Positions 53,491 through 63,631 of a DNA stretch of 64,000 bases are shown here, piece after piece. The notes beneath the pieces are model-generated. The model did not search any database, had not been told where the DNA came from, and saw only the letters and a list, made by a program, of their open reading frames with translations. Source of the DNA: Aminobacter anthyllidis (GTDB lineage Bacteria > Pseudomonadota > Alphaproteobacteria > Rhizobiales > Rhizobiaceae); contig NZ_JAFLWW010000004.1 in NCBI RefSeq assembly GCF_018555685.1, positions 248,001 to 312,000 of the forward strand, given 5' to 3'. Numbering within the stretch: position 1 is the first letter of the stretch; every line of letters begins with the position of its first letter. The position numbers and the translations under genes were made by a program.

Positions 53491-54401
53491 CTTCGGGAAA
53501 TGCCAAGCGTCCGGCAGTGCTCAGCATCGGGCGGATTTACTGCGACCTGATTTTCACCGGCCTGGCGTCGTTGCCGGAGCCGGGACGTGAGGTGTTTGCG
53601 CAGGACATGAAGATGGCTGCCGGCGGCGGCGCGTTCATCGCGGCTGCCCACATGGCCCATGCCGGCCGTCAGGTCGCTCTGGTCGCGCGCCTAGGCACCG
53701 ACTCGCTGTCATCAGGGATCGAAGCCGAACTCGGCGCTAGCAATGTCGACCTGCGCTTCGTCGAGCATTCAGCGGGTGCGGGGCCGCAGGTCACGGTCGC
53801 CTCAGTGATCGGCAACGACCGCGCCTTCCTGTCGCGGCGTGCCGGAACTGCCCTGCCGTCAACGCTCGATGCCGCGCTCGACTGGAGCGATGCTGGCCAT
53901 CTGCACATCGCCGAGTATGCCACGTTGCACGAGATCCCCGATCTGGTGACGCGTGCCAAGGCGAAGGGGTTCACCGTCTCGCTCGATCCGAGCTGGGACG
54001 AGACGCTGATCTACGAAGCCGAACTGCTTGATCGCTGCGCGGGCGTCGACCTCTTCCTGCCCAATATGGAAGAGGCCACCGCGATCACCCGCGAGAACGA
54101 TCCGATCGCGGCGATCGAGATTCTGTCCAAGGACTTTCCGGTCGTCGCACTGAAAGCGGGCGGCGAAGGCGCATGGCTGAAGGCCAGCGGCCAGTTGCTG
54201 CACCGGCGGGCGGAAGCGGTTCCGGTCATTGACACGACGGGCGCGGGCGACGCCTTCAACGCCGGTTTTGTCGATGCCTGGCTGTCGGGACAGTCCGAGG
54301 AAGCCTGCCTTGCCGCCGGTATCACTTATGGCAGCCTCGCCGTCCAGGCGGCAGGAGGCTCGGCGATCCTGCGCCAGCCGCTGCGTCGCGCCGCGGGCTG
54401 A
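53487..54401 (+). CDS. PfkB-family carbohydrate kinase
   Basis: 304-residue ribokinase-type kinase. The N-terminal pattern AAGGGAFIAAAHMAHAGRQVAL binds the sugar and the C-terminal DTTGAGDAFNAGF holds the anion hole and catalytic Asp. It would phosphorylate a sugar or nucleoside brought in by the importer. Last gene of the operon; the stop is followed by a 400-base gap. Confidence 0.9.
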
Positions 54402-54801
54402 CCGCTGCCGGCGTGTAAGGCCTATGTGACCTGCCAAGGCGTGTGCAGGGCTGACCCGTAGAATTTCCTCGCGCCTCGCCGTGGAACCCAACGGCGGGCA
54501 GATCGCGGTGGTTGGTGAAATGGAATTCGACGGCGTGACCGACGCTGTCCCAACCGCAATGCATTCAGATTCCTTGAAATTCTAAAGCAAGGTGGTTGAG
54601 GAGCTCGCACGTATTCCCGAAATCTGGGAAGGTCGCTCCCATATGCATTAGTCGCACCAAGGCGCCGTGTCACCTCAACGGGCCGGTGGCAGCGAGCGCG
54701 TAGCTGCGGACCTTGCAGGCCAGGCAGGCAAACATTTGTTCACCACCTTGCCGATCAATCGCTGTCGTGGTAACGTTCCCACAACATCGCTGAGGAGGAG
54801 C
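54402..54801. other. 400-base intergenic region upstream of the LacI gene
   Basis: No real gene is supported. A short plus-strand open stretch (about 54455-54590) reads EPNGGQIAVVGEMEFDG and could be a gene remnant; no start or family was recognised. TAGAATTTC (54459-54467) and GAAATTCTA (54576-54584) are 9-bp inverted repeats around it, possibly by chance. The right end holds a LacI-type palindrome (54767-54782) and a strong GAGGAGGAG ribosome-binding site (54792-54800) for the LacI gene. Confidence 0.5.
54767..54782. promoter_or_regulatory. Near-perfect LacI-type operator upstream of the LacI gene
   Basis: GTGGTAACGTTCCCAC is a 16-bp palindrome with a single mismatched pair and the AACGTT centre typical of LacI-family operators. 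It lies 20 bases before the GTG start of the LacI gene and shares its core with the perfect copy at 55895. Likely autoregulatory site. Confidence 0.75.
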
Positions 54802-55851
54802 GTGCAGGTGCAGCGGAGGCGTCCGACGATCATTGATGTCGCGGAGAAGGCGGGTGTCTCGAAGAGCACCGCCGGCCGCGCGTTGTCCGGTGCCTCCAAC
54901 GTGACCGACGAGGCGCGCGAACGGGTGCTGGAGGCTGCCAAGGCTGTCGGCTACGAGCGCAATGATCTCGCCGTTGGCATGCGCTCGGGACGTACAGGGC
55001 TGCTCGGTCTCGTCATTCCTGATATCACCAACCCGTTCTGGGCCGAGGTTGCCCGTGGCGCCCAGGACCGCGCCGCCGAAAACGGCGCGTCGCTTTTGGT
55101 CTTTTCCTCCGACTGGAACCACGATCGCGAAGCCAGCCATTTGCGCGCCCTGCGCCAGGCACGCGTTGATGGTGCGATCATCAATCCAGTGGCCGACAAT
55201 TTTGACGACCTCGACCGCTTCGGCCTGCCTTTCGTCCTTATCGGCTCGAGTGCCGAGCGCTTCCCTTCGACCTCAAGCGTCGGCTCGGACATCGCGCAGG
55301 CCGTGCGGCTGGGCATGGATCACCTGGTTTCCAAGGGCCACCACGCGCCGGCGCTGATCCTCGGGCCCAAGTCGCGCATCGCCCGCGCCCGGTTCCTGCG
55401 CACCTTCCATGAGCATTGCGTCGAGCGCGACGTCGATCCGGCGGCGCTGCCAATGGAAGACGGCGAATACACCGTCGAGGGCGGGCGCACGGCGATGAAA
55501 CGCCTGCTTAAACGCGACCGGGTTGGCCATTTCGCGGTATTCGCCGCCAACGACCTGATGGCGCTGGGGGCCATGGTCGCCGTGCGCGAAGCCGGATTGC
55601 GCTGCCCTGAAGATGTTTCGATCCTTGGTTTCGATGGCGTGCCGGCCGGTGCATTCTCCTGGCCAGGGCTGACAACAGTCGCCAAGCCGGGCCGCGAGAT
55701 GGGCGTGCGTTCTCTCGATTGCCTGCTCGATGAAATTGCCGGCCGTTCGGAGCACGGCCGGGTGTTCCTGCCGTGCCGGCTGATCGAGCGTGGGTCGCTT
55801 GCCGACCTGTCGCTGAACCAGCCCAAACGCGCGGTCGGGGACGGGAGGTAA
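54802..55851 (+). CDS. LacI-family transcriptional regulator
   Basis: 349-residue regulator. The LacI helix-turn-helix (TIIDVAEKAGVSKSTAGRAL, residues 8-27) and hinge (SNVTDEARERVLEAAKAVGY) are followed by a periplasmic-binding-protein-like sensor domain (LGLVIPDITNPFWAEVARGA; NDLMALGAMVAVREAGL). The start is GTG at 54802, with a GAGGAGGAG ribosome-binding site directly upstream; longer frames read through the operator. It precedes the importer and glycohydrolase operon by 6 bases and is probably its regulator. Confidence 0.92.
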   Translation: MQVQRRRPTIIDVAEKAGVSKSTAGRALSGASNVTDEARERVLEAAKAVGYERNDLAVGMRSGRTGLLGLVIPDITNPFWAEVARGAQDRAAENGASLLVFSSDWNHDREASHLRALRQARVDGAIINPVADNFDDLDRFGLPFVLIGSSAERFPSTSSVGSDIAQAVRLGMDHLVSKGHHAPALILGPKSRIARARFLRTFHEHCVERDVDPAALPMEDGEYTVEGGRTAMKRLLKRDRVGHFAVFAANDLMALGAMVAVREAGLRCPEDVSILGFDGVPAGAFSWPGLTTVAKPGREMGVRSLDCLLDEIAGRSEHGRVFLPCRLIERGSLADLSLNQPKRAVGDGR

Positions 55852-55857
55852 CTGACG

Positions 55858-56835
55858 ATGACGGACCATGATCAGACGCTGAATGCGCCGCGAATTGGGA
55901 ACGTTCCCAAATCGGCGGTTCGCGGCAAGCCGAAACGGGCGACGGCGTTCGCCAATGGCTGGCGCCGCTGGTGGCCGTTCTACGTCATGATGGCGCCGGG
56001 CCTGGCGTTCTTCCTGGTGCTGCATTACCTCCCGATCTGGGAAGCGCGCATCGCCTTTGAGCAGGTCAGGATCGTTCCGCCCAACATCTGGGTCGGGCTC
56101 AAGCATTTCTACGTGTTGTTTGCATCGCCGGTGTTCTGGCAGGTGCTGGCCAACACGCTGATCATCTCGGCGATGAAGATGGCCTTCTTCCTGCCGGTGC
56201 CGATCCTGGTGGCGCTGTTGATCAACGAGGTGCGCGGCGGACGCCTGCGCAAGTTCATCCAGTCGGCGATCTATCTGCCGCATTTCCTGTCCTGGGTGGT
56301 CATTGCAGGCGTCTTCATCGCTGCACTGTCGCCCACCGACGGCGCGGTCAACAATCTGATGGGCATGGCCGGCATCGCGCCGCGCTCGTTCATGACCGAC
56401 ACCGGCGCCATCCGCTGGGTGCTGGTATTCACCGAGATCTGGCGCTCGGCCGGCTGGGACAGCCTGCTCTATCTCGCCGCGATCATCGCCATCGACCAGC
56501 AGCTTTATGACGCCGCCGAGATCGACGGTGCCAACCGCTGGCAGAAGATCTGGCACGTCACGCTGCCCGGCATCGTGCCGACGATCGCCACGCTGTTTAT
56601 CCTCAACGCCGGCATGTTCCTCAACGCCGACCTCAACCAGGTCATCAACTTCTCCAACGACGTGGTCCGTTCCAAGATCGATATCGTCGACACCTATGTC
56701 TACCGCATCGGCCTGCAGACCGGCGAATACTCGCTGGCGACCGCGGCTGGCCTGTTCAAGGCGGTGCTTGGCACGATGATGATCGTCACCGCCCATTTCG
56801 TGTCCAAGCGCTTGACCGGCAAGGGAGTCTGGTGA
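55858..56835 (+). CDS. ABC transporter permease, LplB type
   Basis: 325-residue inner-membrane permease of the polysaccharide/oligosaccharide (LplB) branch: a Pro/Arg-rich cytosolic start, FYVMMAPGLAFFLVLHYLPI as first helix, and the EAA loop DAAEIDGANRWQKIWHVTLP near residues 220-240. Codons 13-18 fall on a perfect 16-bp LacI-type palindrome. The stop overlaps the next ATG by one base (TGATG). Confidence 0.93.
   Translation: MTDHDQTLNAPRIGNVPKSAVRGKPKRATAFANGWRRWWPFYVMMAPGLAFFLVLHYLPIWEARIAFEQVRIVPPNIWVGLKHFYVLFASPVFWQVLANTLIISAMKMAFFLPVPILVALLINEVRGGRLRKFIQSAIYLPHFLSWVVIAGVFIAALSPTDGAVNNLMGMAGIAPRSFMTDTGAIRWVLVFTEIWRSAGWDSLLYLAAIIAIDQQLYDAAEIDGANRWQKIWHVTLPGIVPTIATLFILNAGMFLNADLNQVINFSNDVVRSKIDIVDTYVYRIGLQTGEYSLATAAGLFKAVLGTMMIVTAHFVSKRLTGKGVW
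55895..55910. promoter_or_regulatory. Perfect 16-bp LacI-type palindrome inside the first permease gene
   Basis: TTGGGAACGTTCCCAA is a perfect palindrome 38 bases into the LplB-type permease coding region, where it codes for IGNVPK. It shares the GGAACGTTCC-type core with the site before lacI, 1,128 bases upstream. Looping or roadblock repression by the LacI protein is likely. Confidence 0.8.
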
Positions 56836-57731
56836 TGGCTTTGTCGCGCAAGACCCCGCTCGAACGCATCGAATACGCCATTATCGTTTCGACGCTTCTG
56901 CTGCTCGTCGTCGTTACGGTGCAGCCGATCCTCAACCTCCTGGCGGTGTCGCTGTCCGAGCCGGGCAGGGTACCGGGCATGAGCGGACTGACCATCCTGC
57001 CGAGGGGCTTCTCGCTCGAGGTTTGGACCGTCCTGCTGCAACATCCCAATGTGCAGCGCGGCATCTTCAACTCGATCCTGATCACCTTTGTCAGCACGCT
57101 GATCGGCGTAATCGGTACCGCGCTGATGGCCTGGGGCCTGTCGCGGCCCGGCCTGCCGGGGCGCAAGGCGCTGTTCATCCTGGTGCTCGTCACAATCGTT
57201 TTCGAGCCCGGCATCATCCCCGAATATTTCGTCAACAAGCGGCTCGGGTTGCTCGACAGCTACTGGTCGGTGATCCTCTACAAGGCGGTCAACGCCTGGT
57301 ACCTGATTATCCTGATCCGCTTCTTCGAGGAAATTCCCAAGGAGCTGCTCGAGGCTTCCGAGCTCGACGGCGCCAACCCATTCCAGGTGTTCTGGTATGT
57401 GGTGCTGCCGCTGGCCAAGCCCGCGCTGGCAACGATCTCGCTGTTTTACCTCGTCTTCCATTGGAACGAGTTCTTCCACGCGATGATCTACCTCAACGAC
57501 CAGAGCAAATGGCCGCTGCAGGTGGTGCTGCGCCAGTTCGTCATCGACGGCGACAAGCTTGCCATCGTCGGCATCGACAACGCCAACAACAATACCGGCG
57601 CCAGTCAGATCGATCTCAGGTCGCTCAAGGCCGGCATGATCCTTCTGACCATCGTGCCGATCCTGGCGATCTACCCGCTGATCCTGAAATTCTTCACCAA
57701 AGGCACCATGAGCGGCGCGCTCAAGGGCTGA
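56835..57731 (+). CDS. ABC transporter permease, LplC type
   Basis: 298-residue inner-membrane permease with six helices and the EAA loop LLEASELDGANPFQVFWYVV near residues 170-190. ATG at 56835 overlaps the preceding stop; a GTG one codon earlier is an alternative. Partner of the LplB-type protein. Confidence 0.93.
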   Translation: MALSRKTPLERIEYAIIVSTLLLLVVVTVQPILNLLAVSLSEPGRVPGMSGLTILPRGFSLEVWTVLLQHPNVQRGIFNSILITFVSTLIGVIGTALMAWGLSRPGLPGRKALFILVLVTIVFEPGIIPEYFVNKRLGLLDSYWSVILYKAVNAWYLIILIRFFEEIPKELLEASELDGANPFQVFWYVVLPLAKPALATISLFYLVFHWNEFFHAMIYLNDQSKWPLQVVLRQFVIDGDKLAIVGIDNANNNTGASQIDLRSLKAGMILLTIVPILAIYPLILKFFTKGTMSGALKG

Positions 57732-57779
57732 TGGCGAAGAGTGCCTAACCAAAAAGCCTATCCAAACGGAGGAGATGAA

Positions 57780-59204
57780 ATGTTGAGACGAGTGTTCCTG
57801 ATGACATCGACGGCCTTGGCGCTGAGCCTTGCCGTGGCTGTCCCCGCCATGGCCGAGCCGGTCAAGATCCGTATCGTGTCGAAGGATTTCGGGCCGACCA
57901 ATCCCGACGACGTCAAGCACGTCAAGCGCATCGAAGACGCGCTGCGCGCCCAGGGCACCGATCTCGACATCGAACTCGTCGACCTGCCTTCGTCGGGTTA
58001 TGCCGACAAGCTGTCGGTGATGCTGCTGTCGGGCGACATTCCGGACCTGATCTACTTCCAGGGCGGCGACGCCAAGATGGTCGAGCAGGGCGTGCTGGAG
58101 GATCTCACGCCCATGATCGCCGAGTCCAAGCACGTCAAGGACGCGCTCTGGCCGCATAATGTCGAGCGCCTGAAGAACTATCCTTATCTGCTCTACGTCT
58201 ATCCGGTGCGCGGGCCGCAGCCAGTGATCCGCAAGGACTGGCTCGAAAAGACCGGCCTGAAGGCGCCTGAAACCGTCGAAGACTATGTGACGCTGTTCAA
58301 GGCAATCAAGGATGGCGACCTCGACGGCAACGGGAAGGCCGACACCTATGGCGTGACCACGGCCGACAACACCAACGAGCTGGATTCGATCTTCAACCAG
58401 GCATTCGGCATCACCGGTTCGTGGATGAAGAATGCGGCCGGTGAATGGGTGCATGCGCGCATCACTAGCCAGGAGAAGGACAAGATCGCCTTCTACGCCT
58501 CGCTGCGCGAGCAGGGGCTCTACGATCCCGAATACATCACCACCAAGTTCGACGTGAAGGAAGACAAGTTCTACACCGGCAAAGCCGGCGTGATCTTCGG
58601 CTCGTCGGGCGAAGTCATCGACATCTATGGCGGCAAGATGCGCCAGGTCCATCCGGGCACCGAGCTGGTGCTGCTGTCGCCGCCCAAGGGCCCGGCCGGC
58701 CAGGGCCTGTCGGCAGTCGACGTGTCCAAGGAATCGCGTGGCTTTGCGATCTCGACGACGTCCAAGCACGAGGCCGAGGTGATGAAGCTGCTCGACTTCA
58801 TGGCAAGCCCCGAAGGCCAGATGATGGATCGCCTGGGCTTCGAAGGGCAGGAATTTACCAAGGAGGGCGACAGCTACAAGGTCACCGACAAGATCTCGAC
58901 CTGGTATGCCCGCTTCATGGTGGCGGCGAACTGGCAGCCGCCTGTTGTCTGGCAGTCGCAAGCCGCGCAGCAGTCGCTTTCAACGATCCAGAAATACTTC
59001 AAGCCCGACAACTCCTTCGTCTGGCCCGGCGACTATGCCGCCGACCTTGACGCCACCGAAAACGTCTATCGCGCCTGGGTCTACAAGTTCATCTCCGGCG
59101 AAGCCAAGATGGACCAGTGGGACCAGTATGTCGCCGAATGGGAAGCCGCCGGCGGCAAGCGTCTCAACGAACATGCAAGGACCGTTCTTGATGCTGCCAA
59201 GTGA
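57780..59204 (+). CDS. ABC substrate-binding protein, LplA-like family 1
   Basis: 474-residue periplasmic protein with a Sec signal peptide (MLRRVFLMTSTALALSLAVA, cleavage after AMA at about 25) and no lipobox Cys. The mature part has LSGDIPDLIYFQGGDAKMVEQ and VIRKDWLEKTGLKAPETVED, typical for oligosaccharide or uronide binding partners of LplB/LplC. A GGAGGAGATGAA ribosome-binding site precedes the ATG. The 3' end overlaps the start of the first glycohydrolase gene. Confidence 0.93.
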   Translation: MLRRVFLMTSTALALSLAVAVPAMAEPVKIRIVSKDFGPTNPDDVKHVKRIEDALRAQGTDLDIELVDLPSSGYADKLSVMLLSGDIPDLIYFQGGDAKMVEQGVLEDLTPMIAESKHVKDALWPHNVERLKNYPYLLYVYPVRGPQPVIRKDWLEKTGLKAPETVEDYVTLFKAIKDGDLDGNGKADTYGVTTADNTNELDSIFNQAFGITGSWMKNAAGEWVHARITSQEKDKIAFYASLREQGLYDPEYITTKFDVKEDKFYTGKAGVIFGSSGEVIDIYGGKMRQVHPGTELVLLSPPKGPAGQGLSAVDVSKESRGFAISTTSKHEAEVMKLLDFMASPEGQMMDRLGFEGQEFTKEGDSYKVTDKISTWYARFMVAANWQPPVVWQSQAAQQSLSTIQKYFKPDNSFVWPGDYAADLDATENVYRAWVYKFISGEAKMDQWDQYVAEWEAAGGKRLNEHARTVLDAAK

Positions 59205-60375
59205 TGCACAAGGGCTCTCGCTGAAAGGCAGGGTCCGCGCGCTCATCCATGGCGTCGCCCTAGGCGACGCCATCGGAGCGCCGATCGAAAAGCTATCCGC
59301 CGCCGAGATCGCTGCCCGTTACGGGCGGGTGACATCGCTCGAAACGCAGTGGCACAAGATGTCGCTCGACGCGACGGCGCGCAACGGCCGTGTACGCGGC
59401 AGCGGTATCGTCACCGACGACACCATGATGACGCTGTGCCTGATGGATATCTATGCCGAGACCGGCAGGCATCTCGACGCCTGGGACATGGCCGACGGCA
59501 TGGTGCGCCAGATCGCCTGGATCCCGCGTTATGTGCCCGAACTGCAGCGCGAAGCTATGCTGATCGAGCGGCTGTTTTATCCCGAGAAGTGGATCTTCCA
59601 GCGTCACCAGCTGGCGTCCTGCGACCCGCGCCAGGGCGGCATCGGCAACATGGTCAATTGTGGTGCGGCGATGTATGTGGCGCCGATCGGCGTGGTCAAT
59701 GCCTGCGATCCCAAGGCCGCCTATGACGAGGCGATCGCCTTCGCCTCGGGCCATCAGGAAAGCTACGGCCTGGAGGCCGCCGGCGTGTTCGCGGCGGCCG
59801 TGGCCGCGGCCTTCATTCCGGGCACGTCGATCGACACCGTGATCGACACGGTGCTGACCCTTGCCAAGGACGGCACCAAGAATGCCATCGCCGACATAGT
59901 CGCTGCTGCAAGGACGCTGAAGGCATCCAAGGCCGACTACGCCACTGTCGTTGCCGAATTCCACAAGACCATGGCGCCCTATTCGCCGATGGGCGACGAC
60001 GTCAACCACACATCAGGCAAGGTCGGGCGCCTGACCAACGCCTACCAGCCGAGCCGCCTCGGCGCGATCGAGGAGCTGCCGCTGGCGCTGGGCTTTTGCC
60101 TGCTCAACGATGGTGATTTCCGCAAGTCGATCGAAGACGGCGTCAATTCGGGCCGTGACACCGACTCCATCGGCGTCATGGCCGGCGCGATCCTCGGCGC
60201 CATGCATGGCGAAAGCGTCGTCTCCGAAACCGATCGCAAGCTGCTCGACACCACCAACCGGCTCGACCTCAATGCCTCGGCCGACGCCTTCACCGAAACG
60301 GTGAAAGCAATCCTCGCTGCTGACCAGGCCGCCGCCGACACGCGCACTACCCGCCGCGCCGCCCTTACGCTCTAG
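59191..60375 (+). CDS. ADP-ribosylglycohydrolase (DraG) family protein, first of two
   Basis: 394-residue protein of the all-helical DraG/ARH fold. The metal-binding sets are visible: GDAIG at 25-29, TDDT at 75-78 and GRDTDS at 321-326, all complete. The family cleaves N-glycosidic bonds to ADP-ribose; some members act on other N- or O-ribosyl compounds. No signal peptide, so cytoplasmic. The ATG at 59191 lies inside the 3' end of the binding-protein gene, with AAGGA 9 bases upstream; ATG at 59173 is possible. The operon position implies action on the imported ligand and not on a protein. Confidence 0.88.
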   Translation: MLPSDAQGLSLKGRVRALIHGVALGDAIGAPIEKLSAAEIAARYGRVTSLETQWHKMSLDATARNGRVRGSGIVTDDTMMTLCLMDIYAETGRHLDAWDMADGMVRQIAWIPRYVPELQREAMLIERLFYPEKWIFQRHQLASCDPRQGGIGNMVNCGAAMYVAPIGVVNACDPKAAYDEAIAFASGHQESYGLEAAGVFAAAVAAAFIPGTSIDTVIDTVLTLAKDGTKNAIADIVAAARTLKASKADYATVVAEFHKTMAPYSPMGDDVNHTSGKVGRLTNAYQPSRLGAIEELPLALGFCLLNDGDFRKSIEDGVNSGRDTDSIGVMAGAILGAMHGESVVSETDRKLLDTTNRLDLNASADAFTETVKAILAADQAAADTRTTRRAALTL

Positions 60376-60392
60376 ACGACAACGAAAGACCG

Positions 60393-62501
60393 ATGATGCC
60401 CAAGCTGACCAAAGAGACGATTTACGAAAAGATTTATGCCGGCTTCATTGGCAAGGCCATCGGCGTGCGGCTTGGCGCGCCGGTCGAGCCGACGATCTGG
60501 AGCTATGAGCGCATCCAGAAGACCTATGGCGAAGTCACCCAGTATCTGCGCGATTTCAAGAATTTCGCCGCTGACGACGACACCAACGGCCCGGTCTATT
60601 TCATCCGCGCGCTGCGCGACTACGGTTTGGGCGCCACCGCCGAGCATGTCGGCAGGACCTGGGTCAATTACGCCGCCGAAGAGCATGGCATGTACTGGTG
60701 GGGCGGTTTCGGCGTGTCGACCGAACACACCGCTTATCGCAATCTGCGTGCCGGCATCCCCGCGCCGCAGTCGGGCTCCATCGCCCAGAATGGCTCAAGC
60801 GTCGCCGAGCAGATCGGCGGGCAGATCTTCATCGACAGCTGGGGCTGGGTGCATCCGGGCGAGCCGCAAAAGGCTGCTGACGCATCGGCGCGCGCGGCGT
60901 CCGTCGCCCATGACGGCGAGGGGCTGAACGGCGCGCGCTTCTGCGCTGCCGCCATCGCCAAGGCCTTTGAGGCGACCTCGATCAACGAGATCATCGAGGC
61001 AGCGCTCGCCACCATCGACGCGCGCTCGACTTATGCCCGCGTCGCCAATGCGGTGATCGCCTTCCACAAGGCCAATCCCGGCAACTGGCGCGCCTGCCGC
61101 GACATGCTGACCGCCGACTGGGGTTATGACCGTTATCCCGGTGTCTGCCACATCATCCCCAATGCGGGCGTGACTGTCATGGCGATCCTCTACGGTGAAG
61201 GCGACCTGCCGCGCACCGCCGAGATCGCCACCATGGCCGGCTGGGACACCGACTGCAATGCCGGCAATGCCGGTGCCATCGTCGGCACCTTCCAGGGCGT
61301 GCAGCCGGGCTGGGACAAATACCGCAAGCCGATCAACGATTTTGTCATCGCCTCCGGCGTCGTCGGTTCGCTCAACATCGTCGACATTCCGTCCTTCGCG
61401 CGTGAGCTGACCGTGCTTGCGCTGCAACTGCGCGGCGACGAGGTGCCGGCACTTTGGCTGGAGGATTTCACCCGGCGCGGCGTGCGTTTCGACTTCGACC
61501 TGCCCGGTTCGACGCATGCCTTCCGGACGGCGGGCTTCAACCAGATCAGCGTCAAGGCGTCGACCGAACGGCACGTCGAAGGTTCGCGCGGCGCGCTCGA
61601 AATCCAGCTCGACCGGCTTGAGCGCGGACAGGGCGGGCGCATCTTCTGGAAACCGTTCTACCGCCGCGAGGATTTCGACGACGAGCGTTATCGCCCGATG
61701 TTCACCCCGCTGGTCGATGCCGGCCAGAAGGTCTCGTTCAAGCTCTGGCTCGACCCTTGGAACGGAGACGGCAATCTGCGCGTGGTGCCATACGTGCGCC
61801 GCGCCATGTCGGGTGCCATCGAAGAGATCGGCGGCTGGCATGTGCCCAATCACGAAGGTTGGCAGGACTACGAATTCACCGTGCCTGAAGGGCTGGAGGC
61901 GATCGACGAGATCGGCATCCAGGTCGAATATTTCGGCCGGGTGAAGTTCCTCGGCCGCCTGTTCCTCGCCGACTTCAAGGTCGAAGGTGCCGGCCATTCC
62001 GTCATCGATCCACGCACCGAGGTGCAGGAATGGGGAGCGATCTCGCGCTTCACCTGGAACCGTGGCCACTGGACGCTGCAGAACGGCCGCATCCATGCGC
62101 ATACGCCTAACGACGCCGACATGTGGGCGGGCCACTATTATGCCCGCAACGTCAAGGTTGTTGCCGACATCCAGCCGCTCGCCGGCGCATCGCAGTTGGT
62201 GACGGCGCGCGCGCAAGGCACCAGCCAGTTCTACGCCGCCGGCTTCGACGGCGACGACGTGGTGATCCTCAAGGAGGATTTCGGCACGACCGTTCTCGCC
62301 CGCGCGCCGTTCAAGCGCGTGTTCGGCAACAACTATGCCTTCGCCTTTTCGGTCACCGGCGACACGCTGTCCTTTGCCATCGACGGCAAGACGCTGATCG
62401 AGGCGAAGGACGGCCAATACACCTACGGCATGGCCGGCCTGCGCCTTGGCGCGCTCGGCCGCATGAGCGTGGGTACGGTCGAAATCATCGAGACGGCCTA
62501 A
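60393..62501 (+). CDS. ADP-ribosylglycohydrolase family protein with C-terminal beta-rich extension, second of two
   Basis: 702-residue protein. Residues 1-345 form a second, divergent DraG/ARH domain with ADDDTNGP (60-67) and [12 protein letters not shown] (283-294), so metal ligands are intact. Residues about 345-702 are beta-rich: a carbohydrate-binding-like middle ([20 protein letters not shown]) and a C-terminal lectin/laminin-G-like part ([33 protein letters not shown]). No signal peptide is seen. Paired with the smaller DraG protein 18 bases upstream it suggests two-step or broad cleavage of an N-glycosidic substrate. Confidence 0.85.
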   Translation: MMPKLTKETIYEKIYAGFIGKAIGVRLGAPVEPTIWSYERIQKTYGEVTQYLRDFKNFAADDDTNGPVYFIRALRDYGLGATAEHVGRTWVNYAAEEHGMYWWGGFGVSTEHTAYRNLRAGIPAPQSGSIAQNGSSVAEQIGGQIFIDSWGWVHPGEPQKAADASARAASVAHDGEGLNGARFCAAAIAKAFEATSINEIIEAALATIDARSTYARVANAVIAFHKANPGNWRACRDMLTADWGYDRYPGVCHIIPNAGVTVMAILYGEGDLPRTAEIATMAGWDTDCNAGNAGAIVGTFQGVQPGWDKYRKPINDFVIASGVVGSLNIVDIPSFARELTVLALQLRGDEVPALWLEDFTRRGVRFDFDLPGSTHAFRTAGFNQISVKASTERHVEGSRGALEIQLDRLERGQGGRIFWKPFYRREDFDDERYRPMFTPLVDAGQKVSFKLWLDPWNGDGNLRVVPYVRRAMSGAIEEIGGWHVPNHEGWQDYEFTVPEGLEAIDEIGIQVEYFGRVKFLGRLFLADFKVEGAGHSVIDPRTEVQEWGAISRFTWNRGHWTLQNGRIHAHTPNDADMWAGHYYARNVKVVADIQPLAGASQLVTARAQGTSQFYAAGFDGDDVVILKEDFGTTVLARAPFKRVFGNNYAFAFSVTGDTLSFAIDGKTLIEAKDGQYTYGMAGLRLGALGRMSVGTVEIIETA

Positions 62502-62575
62502 AGACGGTGGTCCCCGCTCTGGGCCTGGCGGCTGGAGCGGGAGCCCGCGTGGGCGTATCGAAAGGGAGGAATACC

Positions 62576-63627
<1,052 letters not shown>

Positions 63628-63631
<4 letters not shown>

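Noticed and set aside
54459-54584. Possible small mobile element bounded by 9-bp inverted repeats (TAGAATTTC/GAAATTCTA)
   Set aside because: No target-site duplication flanks it, there is only one copy in the window, and a 9-bp match in a 400-base gap may occur by chance.
56700-58961. 753-codon minus-strand open frame opposite the LplC permease and binding protein
   Set aside because: Shadow of two clear genes; no start signal and no motif.
60795-62417. 540-codon minus-strand open frame opposite the second glycohydrolase gene
   Set aside because: Antisense shadow; glycohydrolase motifs on the plus strand are decisive.
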